Shown here: positions 25,652 through 37,756 of the stretch, piece by piece
Position numbering within the stretch: position 1 is the stretch's first letter
Layout: every line of letters begins with the position of its first letter
Notes under the pieces: model-generated
Seen by the model: only the letters and a program-made list of their open reading frames with translations
What the model was told of the DNA's origin: nothing
Database searches by the model: none
NCBI GenBank assembly: GCA_964304625.1
Contig: OZ199839.1
Location: forward strand, 124,001-188,000
Direction: 5' to 3'
DNA: 64,000 bases
DNA from: Kudoa neothunni
Taxonomy: Eukaryota > Cnidaria
Made by a program: the position numbers and the translations under genes

Positions 25652-25795
25652 GTGGGTCAGAAATAGTTAAATAGAGCAGATTCTACAAAATCAAATCTGT
25701 TAACAACTTATAAATAAGGATGGCTGAGATTAAAAATTTTGGTCGCGCGTGCGTACATGCCGTTTAGGATTAAATTTTAGCGTGCCAATAGCCTC
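25652..25795. repeat. diverged dispersed repeat, copy 2
   Basis: Counterpart of 1974-2115 with the same order of blocks. Both copies lack coding potential and terminal repeats. The following 1.2 kb to 26997 is AT-rich with no supported feature apart from the presumed upstream region of the kinase-fold gene. Confidence 0.45.
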
Positions 25796-26996
25796 TACCT
25801 TTTAAGCGTTTAACTACTCCTGACTAATGATGTCACTCTTACGTATTAACTACGAAGAAGACATAATTAGCTAGTCTTATTGGAACATAATGATTATTCG
25901 AATAAATTGAGTATGGAAAGTATTTTTGCTGGTCTCAGCATCTCCCAATGTCATCTCTCTGTTTGTTCGTATCTGTCGAAATAATAGCATCATTCTTCGT
26001 GGAAATAAAACTGAATCCAAATATTTTATTACATCATTTATATTCATTTCTAATTGACAAATTTCGTCACGTGACGTTTTTCACACCCTTTGAATCTGAG
26101 TAAATAATAGTTTTAAATTTTTAATTATTCTTTGGGAGGCTTAATGCTTAATATTCAGTGAATTTTTAGGAAATTTCGGGTTGAATTAAGTTTGAGAGTT
26201 CTTTTAAGTTGTGTTTAATTGTGGAAATATTCAATTTAAATTTTGGTTTGATTCAAAGTTTATTTCTATTTTTTCAAACATTATTGAAAGGCAGTCGATA
26301 AGTCGATATCAATATGGGGGAATTTTTTCATTTTTTGATTATGACATTATTTGTTGGGAAGTAACAGACTTGAGGGCCTTTCCGAACTAATAATGGATTT
26401 TTTGAATTTTTTTCATTTTAATCCCTGCAGCGCAATTATAACACTCGGCTCCAAATTTTCTTTCCACTTTTTTAGTCGTAAATAATAATTAAACCTAGAA
26501 ATTTCATTAAAAATTTCTCAAAATAATTCATTTTAAAATAGGATCAAAATATCTTGAATAAATTTAAAGTATACTGGATTAATAAGCGATAATGTATTTG
26601 AATCGATTTTTAATTTGAGATGGTTCTTTGTTTTATTATAATACAGTGATTTTTTTGAGTGACAATTTAAGTAAATATTTTTTAATTAATCCGGGGATTA
26701 AATCAGTACGAATGTGTTATATAAAGTTGCACAAACAACAAACAAACTATTAATTTTATAAAATCATTTAACAAACAGCCGAGTTTTAACTATGAGAACA
26801 ATAAAAATGCACATAAACTTATTTAAAATTAATTAAAGACTGCAAGTAACGCTTTAAAGGCGATAATATCGTACTATAGTTGAAGTTTTGAATTCTTAGT
26901 TAATCGGTCGGTGAGGCTTGAATACACCGCCAAAATATTTCATGATTAAATAATTAAATAAACACTCAGCTAAAATATTAATGATCTTATTGGGTC

Positions 26997-28661
26997 ATGA
27001 CCAGTACATTTGGAAAGTCATTGATGACGGTGGAAACTAGGCCAACTATAAAAGACCATCATACTATTCAATCTTTTGAACTGGTGACCAAGATTGTTGA
27101 CATGAACGAAAAAACAAAATATAACGATAGAGCGTTGCGGAAATCCAGTCTAGTTAATGAACTGAACCAATCTAATCTATCAAATGAATTACGCGATTTC
27201 ATTATGAGGCAACAAGAAAATCAAGAAAGAATATGGTCTTCTCAGTTAGCAACTGCAACAAATTTGTCCCTCTATGTCATCAAATCTATTGTCGCGAGTG
27301 GCAGATATAGTGTAGGGTATTATGTGTCGAAACATGGAGTGAGACAGCAGTTTTTTATGAAAAAAATCACATTTACCCGCCTTAAGTCGTTGGCTGATTA
27401 CACGGATGTAGCTAGCGAATTACTGTTTCTGTGCAACAGTTTCCACCCACTCATTGCCAATATGTACGAGACATTCTGTGATGCGAACAGTATTTTTATC
27501 GTTACCGAGTTGTTGTTGGGTGGAGATCTACAGTATGTGATGGAAAATATGTTGGAAATGGACAAAAATATGGCTCACTTTTATATGGTAGAATTGGTGG
27601 GTGCGGTACGATTTCTTCACGAGTAACTAATTTTTGCCTTTACACAATTCAAAGTTAACATTATAAGGAATTATCATTTTTTTAAATTATAGAAAAAATA
27701 TTATGCACCTAGATATATCACCCCAAAATTTATTATTCACTGATAATGGACATTTGAAACTCGCTAACTTCGGTCAAACACGTTATATGAATGGTAATAG
27801 TTGGCTTTTCCTCTATCTTCAAATGGTCTACGATAATAATATGGAAGATATAGTCGAGTGTGTAGAAACTATCCTGAAAGAATCGTCTTCTCTCTCCAGT
27901 ATCCATATTTTACGAAACCCCGTTAACTTTTAAATTCTAACTGTATTTTCTTTGAGAAGACAATATTGAACAGATGATTGATTCGAACAAACAAATTTTA
28001 AATCAAACCGATTATGCCCATTTTCTAATGCAATTGGTACGTACAGAATGCTGCACTTTTAGAAGCACGCGTTTTTTCAGTGCACCAGAAATCGTCTTAG
28101 GAAATGGTTACAACCAACTATCAGACTCCTGGTCTATTGGCGCTGTTTTCTATTACATGCGTATGGGTCAACCACCTTTTTGTATAGAGTGCAAAGAGAG
28201 CTATCCCAATCAAGTAGTCTATTTATTTGTTACGTGATTAGATGAAGCGATTTTCTCATTTTTTTATTTAGACAAACAATATCACAAGCTGTTTGATAAA
28301 TACTAATATACTGAAAAATATGAGCGAAGAAGAAGTGAAATTACTACAGGTTACACTTGTTAGTAGTAGGGTGAGAAAACCAGTTCTAAATTCTGCCTGT
28401 CTCTCCGAGTCGTTAATTGGTCAACCTTATTTTAATATGGTTGATTGGAATGAAAGTTTTCATTATGCAACTGCTCCGCTAATGTGAGTTTTCATGCTGT
28501 CCAACTGAAGATTTAGATTGTTTTCATTTAGCAATAAGACCAACTACTACAAACGCCCATCGTCCGATGTGAAAACCATTTTTGACTATGAAATTGAATC
28601 AAGTGAAGATGCCTCCAACAATACTCTAAAATCGTTACTCAAATGTTTCTCTTCTAAGTAA
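26997..28661 (+). CDS. AGC-type protein kinase fold, probably pseudokinase (STK32/YANK-like)
   Basis: Five exons, 26997-27622, 27693-27921, 27974-28213, 28272-28483 and 28532-28661, close in frame to 478 aa. The start is the first ATG of the frame. Residues 1-90 are a low-homology leader. The kinase domain follows: beta3 Lys in FFMKK (122/123), alphaC Glu about 141, then VTELLLGGDLQYV, which is typical of AGC kinases of the STK32 type. The catalytic loop reads HLDISPQN (HRDLKPEN expected: Asp and Asn kept, Arg and Lys lost), the metal-binding DFG reads NFG (234-236), and the glycine loop keeps only one of three Gly. APE is at 322-324, so the activation segment is about 90 residues, roughly three times normal. 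DSWSIGAVFYYMRMGQPPF and the QPYFNMVDW tail motif complete the fold. Phosphotransfer is doubtful; a scaffold or regulatory role is inferred. The intron at 27922-27973 has a weak donor (GTTAAC). Confidence 0.86.
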
Positions 28662-31600
28662 CTATCAAATTAATTTCCTTAATTAATTAATTAATCTTTT
28701 AAGAAAATTTAACATAGTCAATACCTATCCTCCAAAATCATCCAACCTTCGATCCTCTAATATTCAAACCACAAATTACCTTGTTTAGTCTTGCGTTTTC
28801 AATTTATTTAACATCGCCGTTTCATTAACCGTGTTTAATTTTTTTTTATTCGCAAGAATAAAATATTCTTAATTTTTAAATTCATAATACTGATTTTGTA
28901 ATTAAAAACATCATTAAACCCAATTTATTAATCGACCAAACAGATAAATGTAATTTTTGGGGATAAAATTACTTTAATTTAGAATTTTTTAAATCTGTGT
29001 GGAAAAATGATGAAAATTTTATACTTTTAAAACTTAACTTTTTGAAACGTTAGCATTTTTCTACGTGCTGAAAACCACCATTTATGGATGAGGTGGGAAT
29101 ATTTTTCATAAATAGCTACCGTCAATAAGCTCTATAATCTATTAGAAAACATGGAATGTTACGTATAAACTTTAATTTAAAAATATGGAATGTACAGATT
29201 AAGTTTATTGCTAGAACAATAACCTAGATAAAATGTATTGGTAAAACTAATAAATAATTTTACTCTTAATTGTTAAATTTTTTAAGTTTGAATTATCATA
29301 AATTCAATTTTTTGAAATTTGATGGTTGGATTTCATGTTCTAATGTCTAGATAAGCGATTCTTATTTTTGTTTTGATCGAATCTACAGGGTTCAGCAGCG
29401 AATGGAACCTGAGGGTTTGATGAAAATATGTTTTATTTTCCCAATTTAATTTAGACTTACATTTTATATTAATTTTTATTTATGTTTTAAGAAAATATAT
29501 GAATTATGTTATGAATGTAATTAAAAGGCAATTTTTAACAATAACATAATTTCAATAACAATGTCGTGAAATTTTTAGGGTTCGATAAACCCAAAAAAGT
29601 TGAAAAAACCTGGTCTGGATATTATTTTGACTGTTCCGAAATAAATTATTTTAAGAATATCATAGAGTCTTCAAAATTTATATTATTTTTAAGAAAGTTA
29701 GATTCACAAGTAAATTCGTCTTTTTTAATGTTTTTATTTATTTTGAACATACATCAATATTTTGTACACAAAGTAGTTTGTAGGTTAGTATTATGTTAAG
29801 AAATTAATTTTGTTGATTATAATTTATTTCCAAGATGCTAAAAAGGTATGCTTATCATCGCTTAACCCATTTTGCCGATTTTGATTCATATATTAATCTA
29901 TTAGTTAAATATTTAAGTAATAATATCAATAAAAGATATATTAAAATTTTAAATTATAGTCTTGATCTTAACACATTATTTGAATGAAATAATCGGAAGC
30001 ATTTCTTCATACTCAAATTTAAAATTAGTCAGATTATATTAATTTTTTAGAAGAAATATTGTAAAATATATGTACCATCGTAACAACATTTATAATGAAT
30101 TTTAAAAGTTAGAAAATAATTGTTTTATTTAATTTTAAAAGAATTATCCATTTCTTCATTATATTTTATTTCTCTGTTTGGAATTCTGATCCTTATATCT
30201 TTTTAAAAAAAATTAAAAGTATAACTAATGAATTGAAGTTGCGAGGGCTAAATAAAAGGACCGTGTAAATATAAACGGTTATAAAAAAGTACATTCGAGC
30301 CCAAATTTCATTCGCTTGGCTGTCTGGTGAAACGAATTGATAAATTACATGTTTAATTAATAAGTTAAAAAGATAACATTAAAAAAATTAAACTTAAAAA
30401 TCATTCAAAGATGACTTATTTTTGGTTAGGAATCTTTTTTTAATTATCTTTCTATTTTATTTTTTGATATCTTTATTATCCTTATTTTTTCCATTCGATT
30501 ACTTTATTTCTAATAAATTTTAATTTAAATAATTGGTCAATGTTGTTTCGTTGACGCTATTAGTCAAAAATATATTTATATTTTATTTAATGATTTTGTC
30601 GCATTTATATAATTTTTACCCATTTAAATTAAGAAAGAAAAAAGAATATTACAAAATAATTTATTTAAATAACATTAATTCAGTTATACATCAGGAAGAA
30701 ATCGAACAAAACATTCTAAAGCCAAACTTTATTTCTCTGCAAGAAAACAAAATAAATGTCTTATTGAACTTTAGAATTTCTTCTACACTAAGTCATATTC
30801 GGCATGGGTTTTCAAATAGGGCAGCACCATTTAAGATTAGGTTTGAAATGGCCAATAAAAAAGACATAATCATGTATCAATGATAATGTAGTATCTTTTG
30901 GTTATAAAATGTGAAAATAATTTATATTTCGATATAAACCTTAGAAAATCTCAATTGATGTTATAATTTTCATCAATTTTTTATTCAAAATGTAAAAATA
31001 TTGGAGCAGTCACCTACATACGAAATGTGAGCAATGCAGTGAATCATATGCAGCGCCTCACTTTGTCCTTCTGCGATGATATGGGAATTTAACTCGCATG
31101 TACACCCATCTAGACTCTAGAGCAAGATACTACTCCAAATTCTACCTCCCAACTTCAAGGTTGTTGACTCTGTGGGACAAACAGGAAATATTATTATAAT
31201 TTAATAGATCCCCAACGATCCAAACGTCTAATCTACCTCATCCCATAAACATGACTTTTAACCACAGATGCATCATAAATATCGGGCTTACACTCTAACC
31301 AAGCTTCTATTAGAGAATATGGTTAGGCAGAAGTAGTGACTCGTGCTTGTATTAATAATCTCCAGAGAATAAGTCAAAACGTCAAGGCACCCATACCCTC
31401 ATTCCCTTTTTCAGTACACACTAGTCTGGAATACAATATGTACACCTCAAATTTCACATATCTTTGCGCAAAAATACACGTAAGATGTCGCATCTCTGAC
31501 GTAAACGCGGGTAAATAAAATAACAGACTAAAAGTATGTTGTATAAGAAACTATACAGTTGTATTTTAGTTTCAGATGGATAAACTAAATGGCGTCGAAT

Positions 31601-31694
31601 AAATATAGCATAATTGATAAGACAATAAATTTTTTAAAAAATCTGTTGGGTCTCAACAACTCTAATAACGTACACCCGCGTACAAACACCAACG
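28662..31694. other. AT-rich intergenic, about 3 kb
   Basis: No gene supported. A plus-strand frame at 30660-30883 (NKINVLLNFRISSTLSHIRH) is protein-like but isolated. Sequence at 31010-31500 is distinctly less AT-rich than its surroundings and may be an unrecognised repeat or the 3' UTR of the minus-strand gene to the right. Confidence 0.35.
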
Positions 31695-34600
31695 TTAACC
31701 ACTAGTAGGCAGGGTGTCTAGTAGGTTTTTGCACATAGCCGAAGCTCTTCTCACTATCCTTTTGGTATCTTTGATGAGCAAGCAAAGTGTGAAGTCGATA
31801 ATTTGTAAGAATTGAGGGCTAGGGGTTAGTTTATTTTTCGAGAAAATCTCAATGACAACGACGAAGAAATTGATGAGTTGGATTTTGAATTTAAGGGGAT
31901 ATCCACCATGGCACATTATCGCATCAATCGCTTTCACAATAGATTCTTGGCTGGAAAACATAATAGTAGGATTGGAGCGGCAAATGCTGGTGAAAATCTC
32001 AATGTTTTCCATGAGAAGCGAACCAGCCATGGAGTTATCATTGTTCACAACGTATTTCTCAATCTAAATTGAAAGCACACTCACAACAAAATTCACCATT
32101 TATACAATGAGTTGAATAGAAATACGATATGCGGGTTTATTTTTGAATAATCTGGCAGATTCGAAAAGCACCTCAAAATGATAGGCACTCTGGTAGATAA
32201 ACTGTCGCCAACAATCTTATTTTCAAACGAATCGATCACAAACAACGACAACCATTGAACGAACAGTTCACAAAACGATGTTTCGTTGGAGAGGGGTTGT
32301 TTAAGCCAGTGAATCCATTTTGAAGTTAGTACACATTGTAAATTTGAGAAATCGTCCAGGAAAGTCAGATCAACTGGCACTTTCTCATTAGGGCTGTCAA
32401 TAAAGGTATGGTAAAGTTGGGCGCATGTAAGGAATCCACGTATAGGTTGGAATTCGGCCGAACGAATACATTTTTCAATCAGCAATCTGGATCTTTTGAT
32501 CAACAAACGTTGTTTGTGGGTGGCAGCTTTAGTTGCGTCATCTACACATAAAAAATTATATTTTAATCGATTAACAAAAATTGTAATATACATATAAAGA
32601 GCGCGAAAATAAACTGAAAAACAGTCTCAGCCGAAGAAAGCAGAGAGGGCGAGTTTCCCGTGGTCAGTAGCAATTGTTCGATTAGCGCATATTTTAATTC
32701 AACGGAGGCAGTTCTATATCGACTGAACCAGCTACAACTAAAAATCAGTGGGAGCACAATCACGAATTGGGTTGGTATCGGGTTTGGGTTGGGAGAATAA
32801 TTTTCGCAACATTCATCGAAACTACCCAATGACTTCAGCACGGTCTCATATACGAAGTGGTCAATATACAGTCTGCAAAGTTGATTACAGTGAAAATAAA
32901 TGCGGTTGAAAACAGACGAAAATTCGCTCAACTTTTTACACACATCAAAAACGTTCAAAGTGCGAACTAGCAGTTCCACGACTTCGATTCCTTTCATCGA
33001 ATAGATTCTCTGAATATCAAACGCGGAGAGTTGACCATCAACATCAACAACGTGAAGTTGACTGTAATGGGTAATCACATCAACAATAACATCCACAATG
33101 TGAGATTGACTTGAGAAAGAAAGCAACGGTTTGGTATGATGTTTTCTTCATCAAAAGATGATAGCTGGCAGCATTTAACGGTGGAATTTCATATCTATCA
33201 CTATCATTGGTAGACATTTTGAAGAAATGTCCTAAGAAGATAGTGCTTTAAATGTGGTTTAGTATTGAAAATCGTTTCCATGCTGATATTGTAGGACACG
33301 CAAAAAATATACCACCATTCTAACAATATCACTGATAACTTCAGGATGGGATGGTTCCGTTTGTTGAGAAAGACAATAATCAATCATGGTAGCACTGTGA
33401 TGGACAACACTTTGTACAATAGTAGAATCTTTAGTGGATAGAGAATCGCTTCCACATTTGAGAGTTTTTCAATACGGTGCGTAATTGTGAAAGAAATTTC
33501 CTAGAGAAAACCTCGCTATGCACTCCGTCACTTTTAGCAGCATTGTCCCACTCAAATAGGTTTGCATTATCTTCTGACAGTTCATCTCTTATACGTTTAC
33601 ATTTCTGCTCACATTCTCTTATAAAAAAGCCTAGCTGAGCATACACATAATGGTTGAATTGGTCGGGCATTCGAGTGCACACCATATTCAACAATGTGTC
33701 TATCATGCGAGCGGTATGCCAATTGTTATAATTGAACATGCAACTGATGAGACTGTTGAAAAAATTCTAGCTGGTGCTTGGGAGGTATCCCAAGAGTCAA
33801 TGTTGCCTTGGTAATATTGGAAGACTCTTCCAACTAAATAGCACCTCAAGGAGATTTCGTTTTTGGTGTAGTTGTTCACAGTGGTTAGTGGAACTAGTTG
33901 AAAGCTATTAATGCCACTGCTATCTAATTGATGGTGTAATGAAACAGCATTAACAAATGGTTTGATTAGTAGATGGAATAATGTAGGGGCGGGACTCGGT
34001 GACAACACGTACGGTGTTTTGATCAGCCGAATCATTTGAATTAGCTGTTAATTTAGAAAACACTGTCCAGAGTCGCCACCAACAACTGTAAACAGCACCC
34101 ACGTTGTGCCACATGAACCGAATTCACACTTTCCGTCACCAAGTCAATACAACCTCCCGTATTTACCTCGGGGAACAACACCCAACACCTCCATCAGTTT
34201 CTGGGACAAACTGTTTCATATCCAACATAGTAACGACTGGGTGGTAGTGCATATGACGACAATGGAAAATAACCATTCAGATTGGTGTATAATTCACCAA
34301 GGTGACGACTACTACTACTACTACTACTACCACCACTCAACTCCCCAAACAGCGTCAAATAGTTGTCTCCGTAGTAATGTTTTCAAAACAATTTTATATT
34401 TTTGAATCACGCCCAGAAGGAACCACAAAATAGATGGGTGGGTTTTCTTCCTCGCAGATATTAGATAATACAAGTGGTAGATTGATTAAAAAACTGTTTA
34501 ACGTTTGTTATCCGAATCCTCCTTACTATTATTATTATCGCAAATATCGCAACTACTACAACTACTACAGCAACCATGTAACAATGCGCTCAAAATGTGA

Positions 34601-35264
34601 CATAGATGAATCTTGATGTCGAAAGATAATGTGTTAAATCTAAGTTTGGTATTGAATCCTTCCAGCCAATTGCAATCCACCAGTGAAGAATAATATGAGT
34701 GGTGGTGGTTCACGTTGGGTGGTTGCATCTGAAAATTCAACGACAACGCACCAATAGCAATATCTTGTATGGAAAAATGGTCCGAACAAGCATTTTAAAA
34801 AATATTCAGCCAAAAATTTTTGTGAAAATTTCCACATTTAAAAAAGTGTCGAATGAAGTATTTGAAGAAGCGTTTATAGATGTATTCAACAATGAGGTTT
34901 TGAGGGGAAAATTTGGTGGCTGCTGCAGATCATTCAAAAATCTACAAACAACTAACTCACTTACTACAAACTAAACAACGTACACACTATTCAATGAACT
35001 CATCATTGTGCATAGTTGGTGTCGTTTATTTAGATGTGGAGTGGATTTATTTTCGGCTACATATTGTTTAAATTGCTCCATCACCGAAGCATCGGCCAAA
35101 CTCAAAATTAAATCCGCAAGGAAGACTCTCTTTTGGGTGTCCAAACATTGCTCGTATTCCTCAAGGTATTCGATTTTGACACTATCCATTGGATTTATTA
35201 TTTGTATGCGCACGCACTCAAGTTTAGATACCGTCAAAACTCACCACAATTTCTCCGTATCCAT
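31695..35264 (-). CDS. large unrecognised, mostly helical protein, multi-exon
   Basis: Minus-strand coding blocks run from an ATG at 35264 (MDTEKL) or an internal ATG near 35190 (MDSVKIEYLEEYEQC) to a stop at 31697-31695: about 35216-34981, 34926-34500, 34040-33755, 33750-33290, 33126-32590, 32560-32093 and 32060-31695. Together this is over 900 residues of alternating hydrophobic and polar helices (such as LIKPFVNAVSLHHQLDSSG, MIDTLLNMVCTRMPDQFNHY, LILSLADASVMEQFKQYV), as in HEAT-like scaffold proteins. No catalytic motif is visible. A poly-Val/Cys low-complexity patch comes from an (ACT)n run at 34309-34332. Several exon junctions do not resolve in phase, so gene structure is approximate and partial decay cannot be excluded. 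TRRAP, CNOT1, MED12, MED23 and MED24 were compared from memory without a convincing match. Confidence 0.6.
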
Positions 35265-35531
35265 TCTAGGTTGATACAACCAAGTAATTTTCGACTTATT
35301 CTATTTATTTGTGTTGTTATTTGTGATTTAACCAAAGTATATTGTGAAAAATTGTCCTTGTGGTGAATAACCACAACGAAATACCCATTTACAATATAAT
35401 TAATTTAATGTCACATGTACAATCAGTATTTATCATTTTAACGATTATATATCATTTTAATCTCTAATCTATCCAATGGATTTAGCATCAATCGTTTTTC
35501 TAATAGTGGGGGAGATTTAGGTTTCAGTTTG
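35265..35531. promoter_or_regulatory. short divergent intergenic region, likely bidirectional promoter
   Basis: 267 bp separate the outermost ATG of the minus-strand gene (35264) from the MFSD14 ATG (35532). Both genes point outwards, so their promoters must share this AT-rich stretch unless upstream untranslated exons exist. No TATA or initiator motif could be singled out. Confidence 0.45.
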
Positions 35532-37262
35532 ATGCCCCCTACTGCCATTCACGTTGCTATAGTTATATTCCTTGAATACTGTGTATGGGGACTGATTGCG
35601 CCGTTACTTTTAACAGTAACTCTGAAATTTTTATTATAACAAAAATTCTATTAAAATAAAAATTTGTCGTATCCAGGTAACCAAACAAACATTTGGTTCC
35701 AATGCACTACTGCTCAATGGAATATGCATGGGAATAAAAGTAGGTAGGTTGGCGGTTATTGTTCTAACGCGGTTAATTAAGGGAATATTGGCGTTTATAT
35801 TCGCACCGATTATTGGAGAAATCTCTGATTTCTACGGTAGGAAAAAATTGTTGATTCCCTGCGTTGGCTTCACCTGTTTGCCTGTGGTTGCATTGTTTCT
35901 CAATTACAAGTAAAAACTATTTGTGCGAAAGAATAGAAATGGGCTGATCGTGAGATAATCATTATCTAGACTTTTCTTCCTTCTGACTGTATTATCTGGG
36001 GTGTTTAATGCGTCTTTTTCGTTGACCTTTGCCTACGTGTCCGATTGCACCACCGAAAAATACAGATATCTCTCTTTTGGGATTGTATCTATTTTTGTTG
36101 TTAAAATAACGTTAGTCGGTGCAACTTAATTTTGATTTCTAGGTGAGCGCCTCATTTGCCGCTAGCATGATTATCTGCCCGGTATTGGGTGAAAAAATAC
36201 TACTCAGATATGGCGCTTACGCACTAACCTTACTCTCCGTTTTGGTGGCTGCCACTGATCTACTGTTTTTGTACTATATTGTGCCGGAATCTGTACGTGT
36301 CTCCAATAGCAAAAAGTTCAGCTGGAAACGACTTCTCAATCCTTTCAATGTAAGCTGGAATTCGTTGGTTACTACTGGTGTGTTTGTTTTATGATTCAAC
36401 GTTATTTTTGTTGTTTTTGTAGGTATTCGGATACGTTTTCTACAACAGAGAAATAGCTGTTTTGTGTGCGATCGCGTTACTATCGAGTATACCTGAAAAT
36501 GGCCAAATTTCGTCGTTGTTAATCTACCTCACTAACGTTGCTAATTTCTCCACACATGAAGCTGTCATGTATATGGCTTCGTGTGGGATGCTGGCGGTTT
36601 TCTCTCAAGTATTTATTATTTCTCTGTGTATAAACTTGCTTATACGTGAATCTTCGGCAGACCTTTGTTTTCAATTTTATCGCTTACTTCTACAGCGTTG
36701 AAAGTGCTTTGAATGTATCGCTATTCGCACAGTTTCTCCAGCTGCTTATTTTTGGATTGTTCACTAAAAAAATGTTATTTTTTGTAGTTTGTTGGTTGTT
36801 GTATTTGGGGTGATTTAGAATGATTTGGATCGCCGGTATCCTTGTATCTGTATCGTCTATCGCTTTCCCTTGCCTAAGTGCCATGGTAGCTCAAATTGCC
36901 GCTCCCGAACAACAAGGTTAGTTGTCGTGAATTATTGTAGTTGTGCTTAGTTTTTACGTTGTTGTACTCGCTAAATTATTAACTGTAGGAATCGTTCAAG
37001 GACTCCTGAATGGAGTTAGAGGACTCTGCACAGGAATTGGCCCTGCGTTTTTCGGCCTCATTTTCCATTGGTATGGCGTTAACCTAGATGATACCAACGT
37101 TCAAAACAAACTACTTCGTTGGCTGACACTGTTTACCACAAAAAAGACAGTTTTTTCTATTTCCCAGGAATCCCTTACCTTGTTGGTAGTGCATCGGTCG
37201 CTTTCGCCATCTACATATTCCTCCAAAAACACAGAAGAAATGATCTATACCCATTATTGTGA
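35532..37262 (+). CDS. MFSD14: MFSD14/HIAT1-type major facilitator transporter
   Basis: Ten exons, 35532-35615, 35677-35739, 35782-35909, 35970-36084, 36143-36349, 36423-36608, 36661-36773, 36819-36916, 36989-37117 and 37168-37262, close in frame to 405 aa. Recognised by ordered identity to human HIAT1: AIHVAIVIFLEYCVWGL, the MFS motif region APIIGEISDFYGRKK, FAYVSDCT, VSASFAASMIICPVLG, VPESV, SIPENGQISSLLIYL, QFLQLLIFGLF, PEQQGIVQGLLNGVRGLC and GPAFFGLIFHWYGV. About 12 membrane helices are expected. HIAT1 relatives are solute-carrier-like proteins of internal membranes; the substrate is not established. The protein is shorter than the human one (about 490 aa), lacking the N-terminal leader and most of the C-terminal tail. 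Introns are 42-73 nt. The start is the ATG preceding helix 1; no upstream coding was found. Confidence 0.93.
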
Positions 37263-37750
37263 ATGATACGTTAATATCAGATGTTTCTACTTTTTAATAC
37301 AAACTAGATTTCTGCATTTAATTAAATTTCGATAATCCCTAATTAGAACATTTATATTACTTTTGAATTTAAAAGAAATGCTTAACTAAATTATGCAAAT
37401 TTTTGTAATTCACTATACATTCTAAACAAGTATGTCCCAGCATGTACGTGAGAAAACTTTAGTATGTTGTGTAAATTTCGTAACATTAAGTTGGTATGCA
37501 TCGCATGTTTAAAAATTAATAATAATCCGCAGTGAGAGTCATTTTTGAATGATCAATGAAATAATATATATATAATTGCATTTATTATAAATGCTTTACT
37601 TTAATAAAAATAAATTTAAATATCCAATAAAATTATTAATTGTTTTTTTATGATCTTTCTTATGCCGTTGTGTTAAGTATTTTTCGAAAATGTCTATATA
37701 AGCTTAAATTTTTAAAATTATGACAAAGCTGAGAGGTATACATCAATTTT
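37263..37750. other. AT-rich spacer downstream of MFSD14
   Basis: No feature beyond the presumed 3' UTR of MFSD14. Confidence 0.5.
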
Positions 37751-37756
37751 TCAGAA

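Noticed and set aside
31852-32072. Two overlapping plus-strand frames
   Set aside because: Antisense shadows of the minus-strand coding block 31695-32060.
34106-34616. Plus-strand frames with Tyr runs (YYYYYYYHH, PPYYYYYRKY)
   Set aside because: They come from the (ACT)n and (TAT)n low-complexity tracts, antisense to the large minus-strand gene.
31695-35264. Identification of the large gene as TRRAP, CNOT1, MED12, MED23 or MED24
   Set aside because: Only single short phrases resemble these proteins; order and motifs do not follow.
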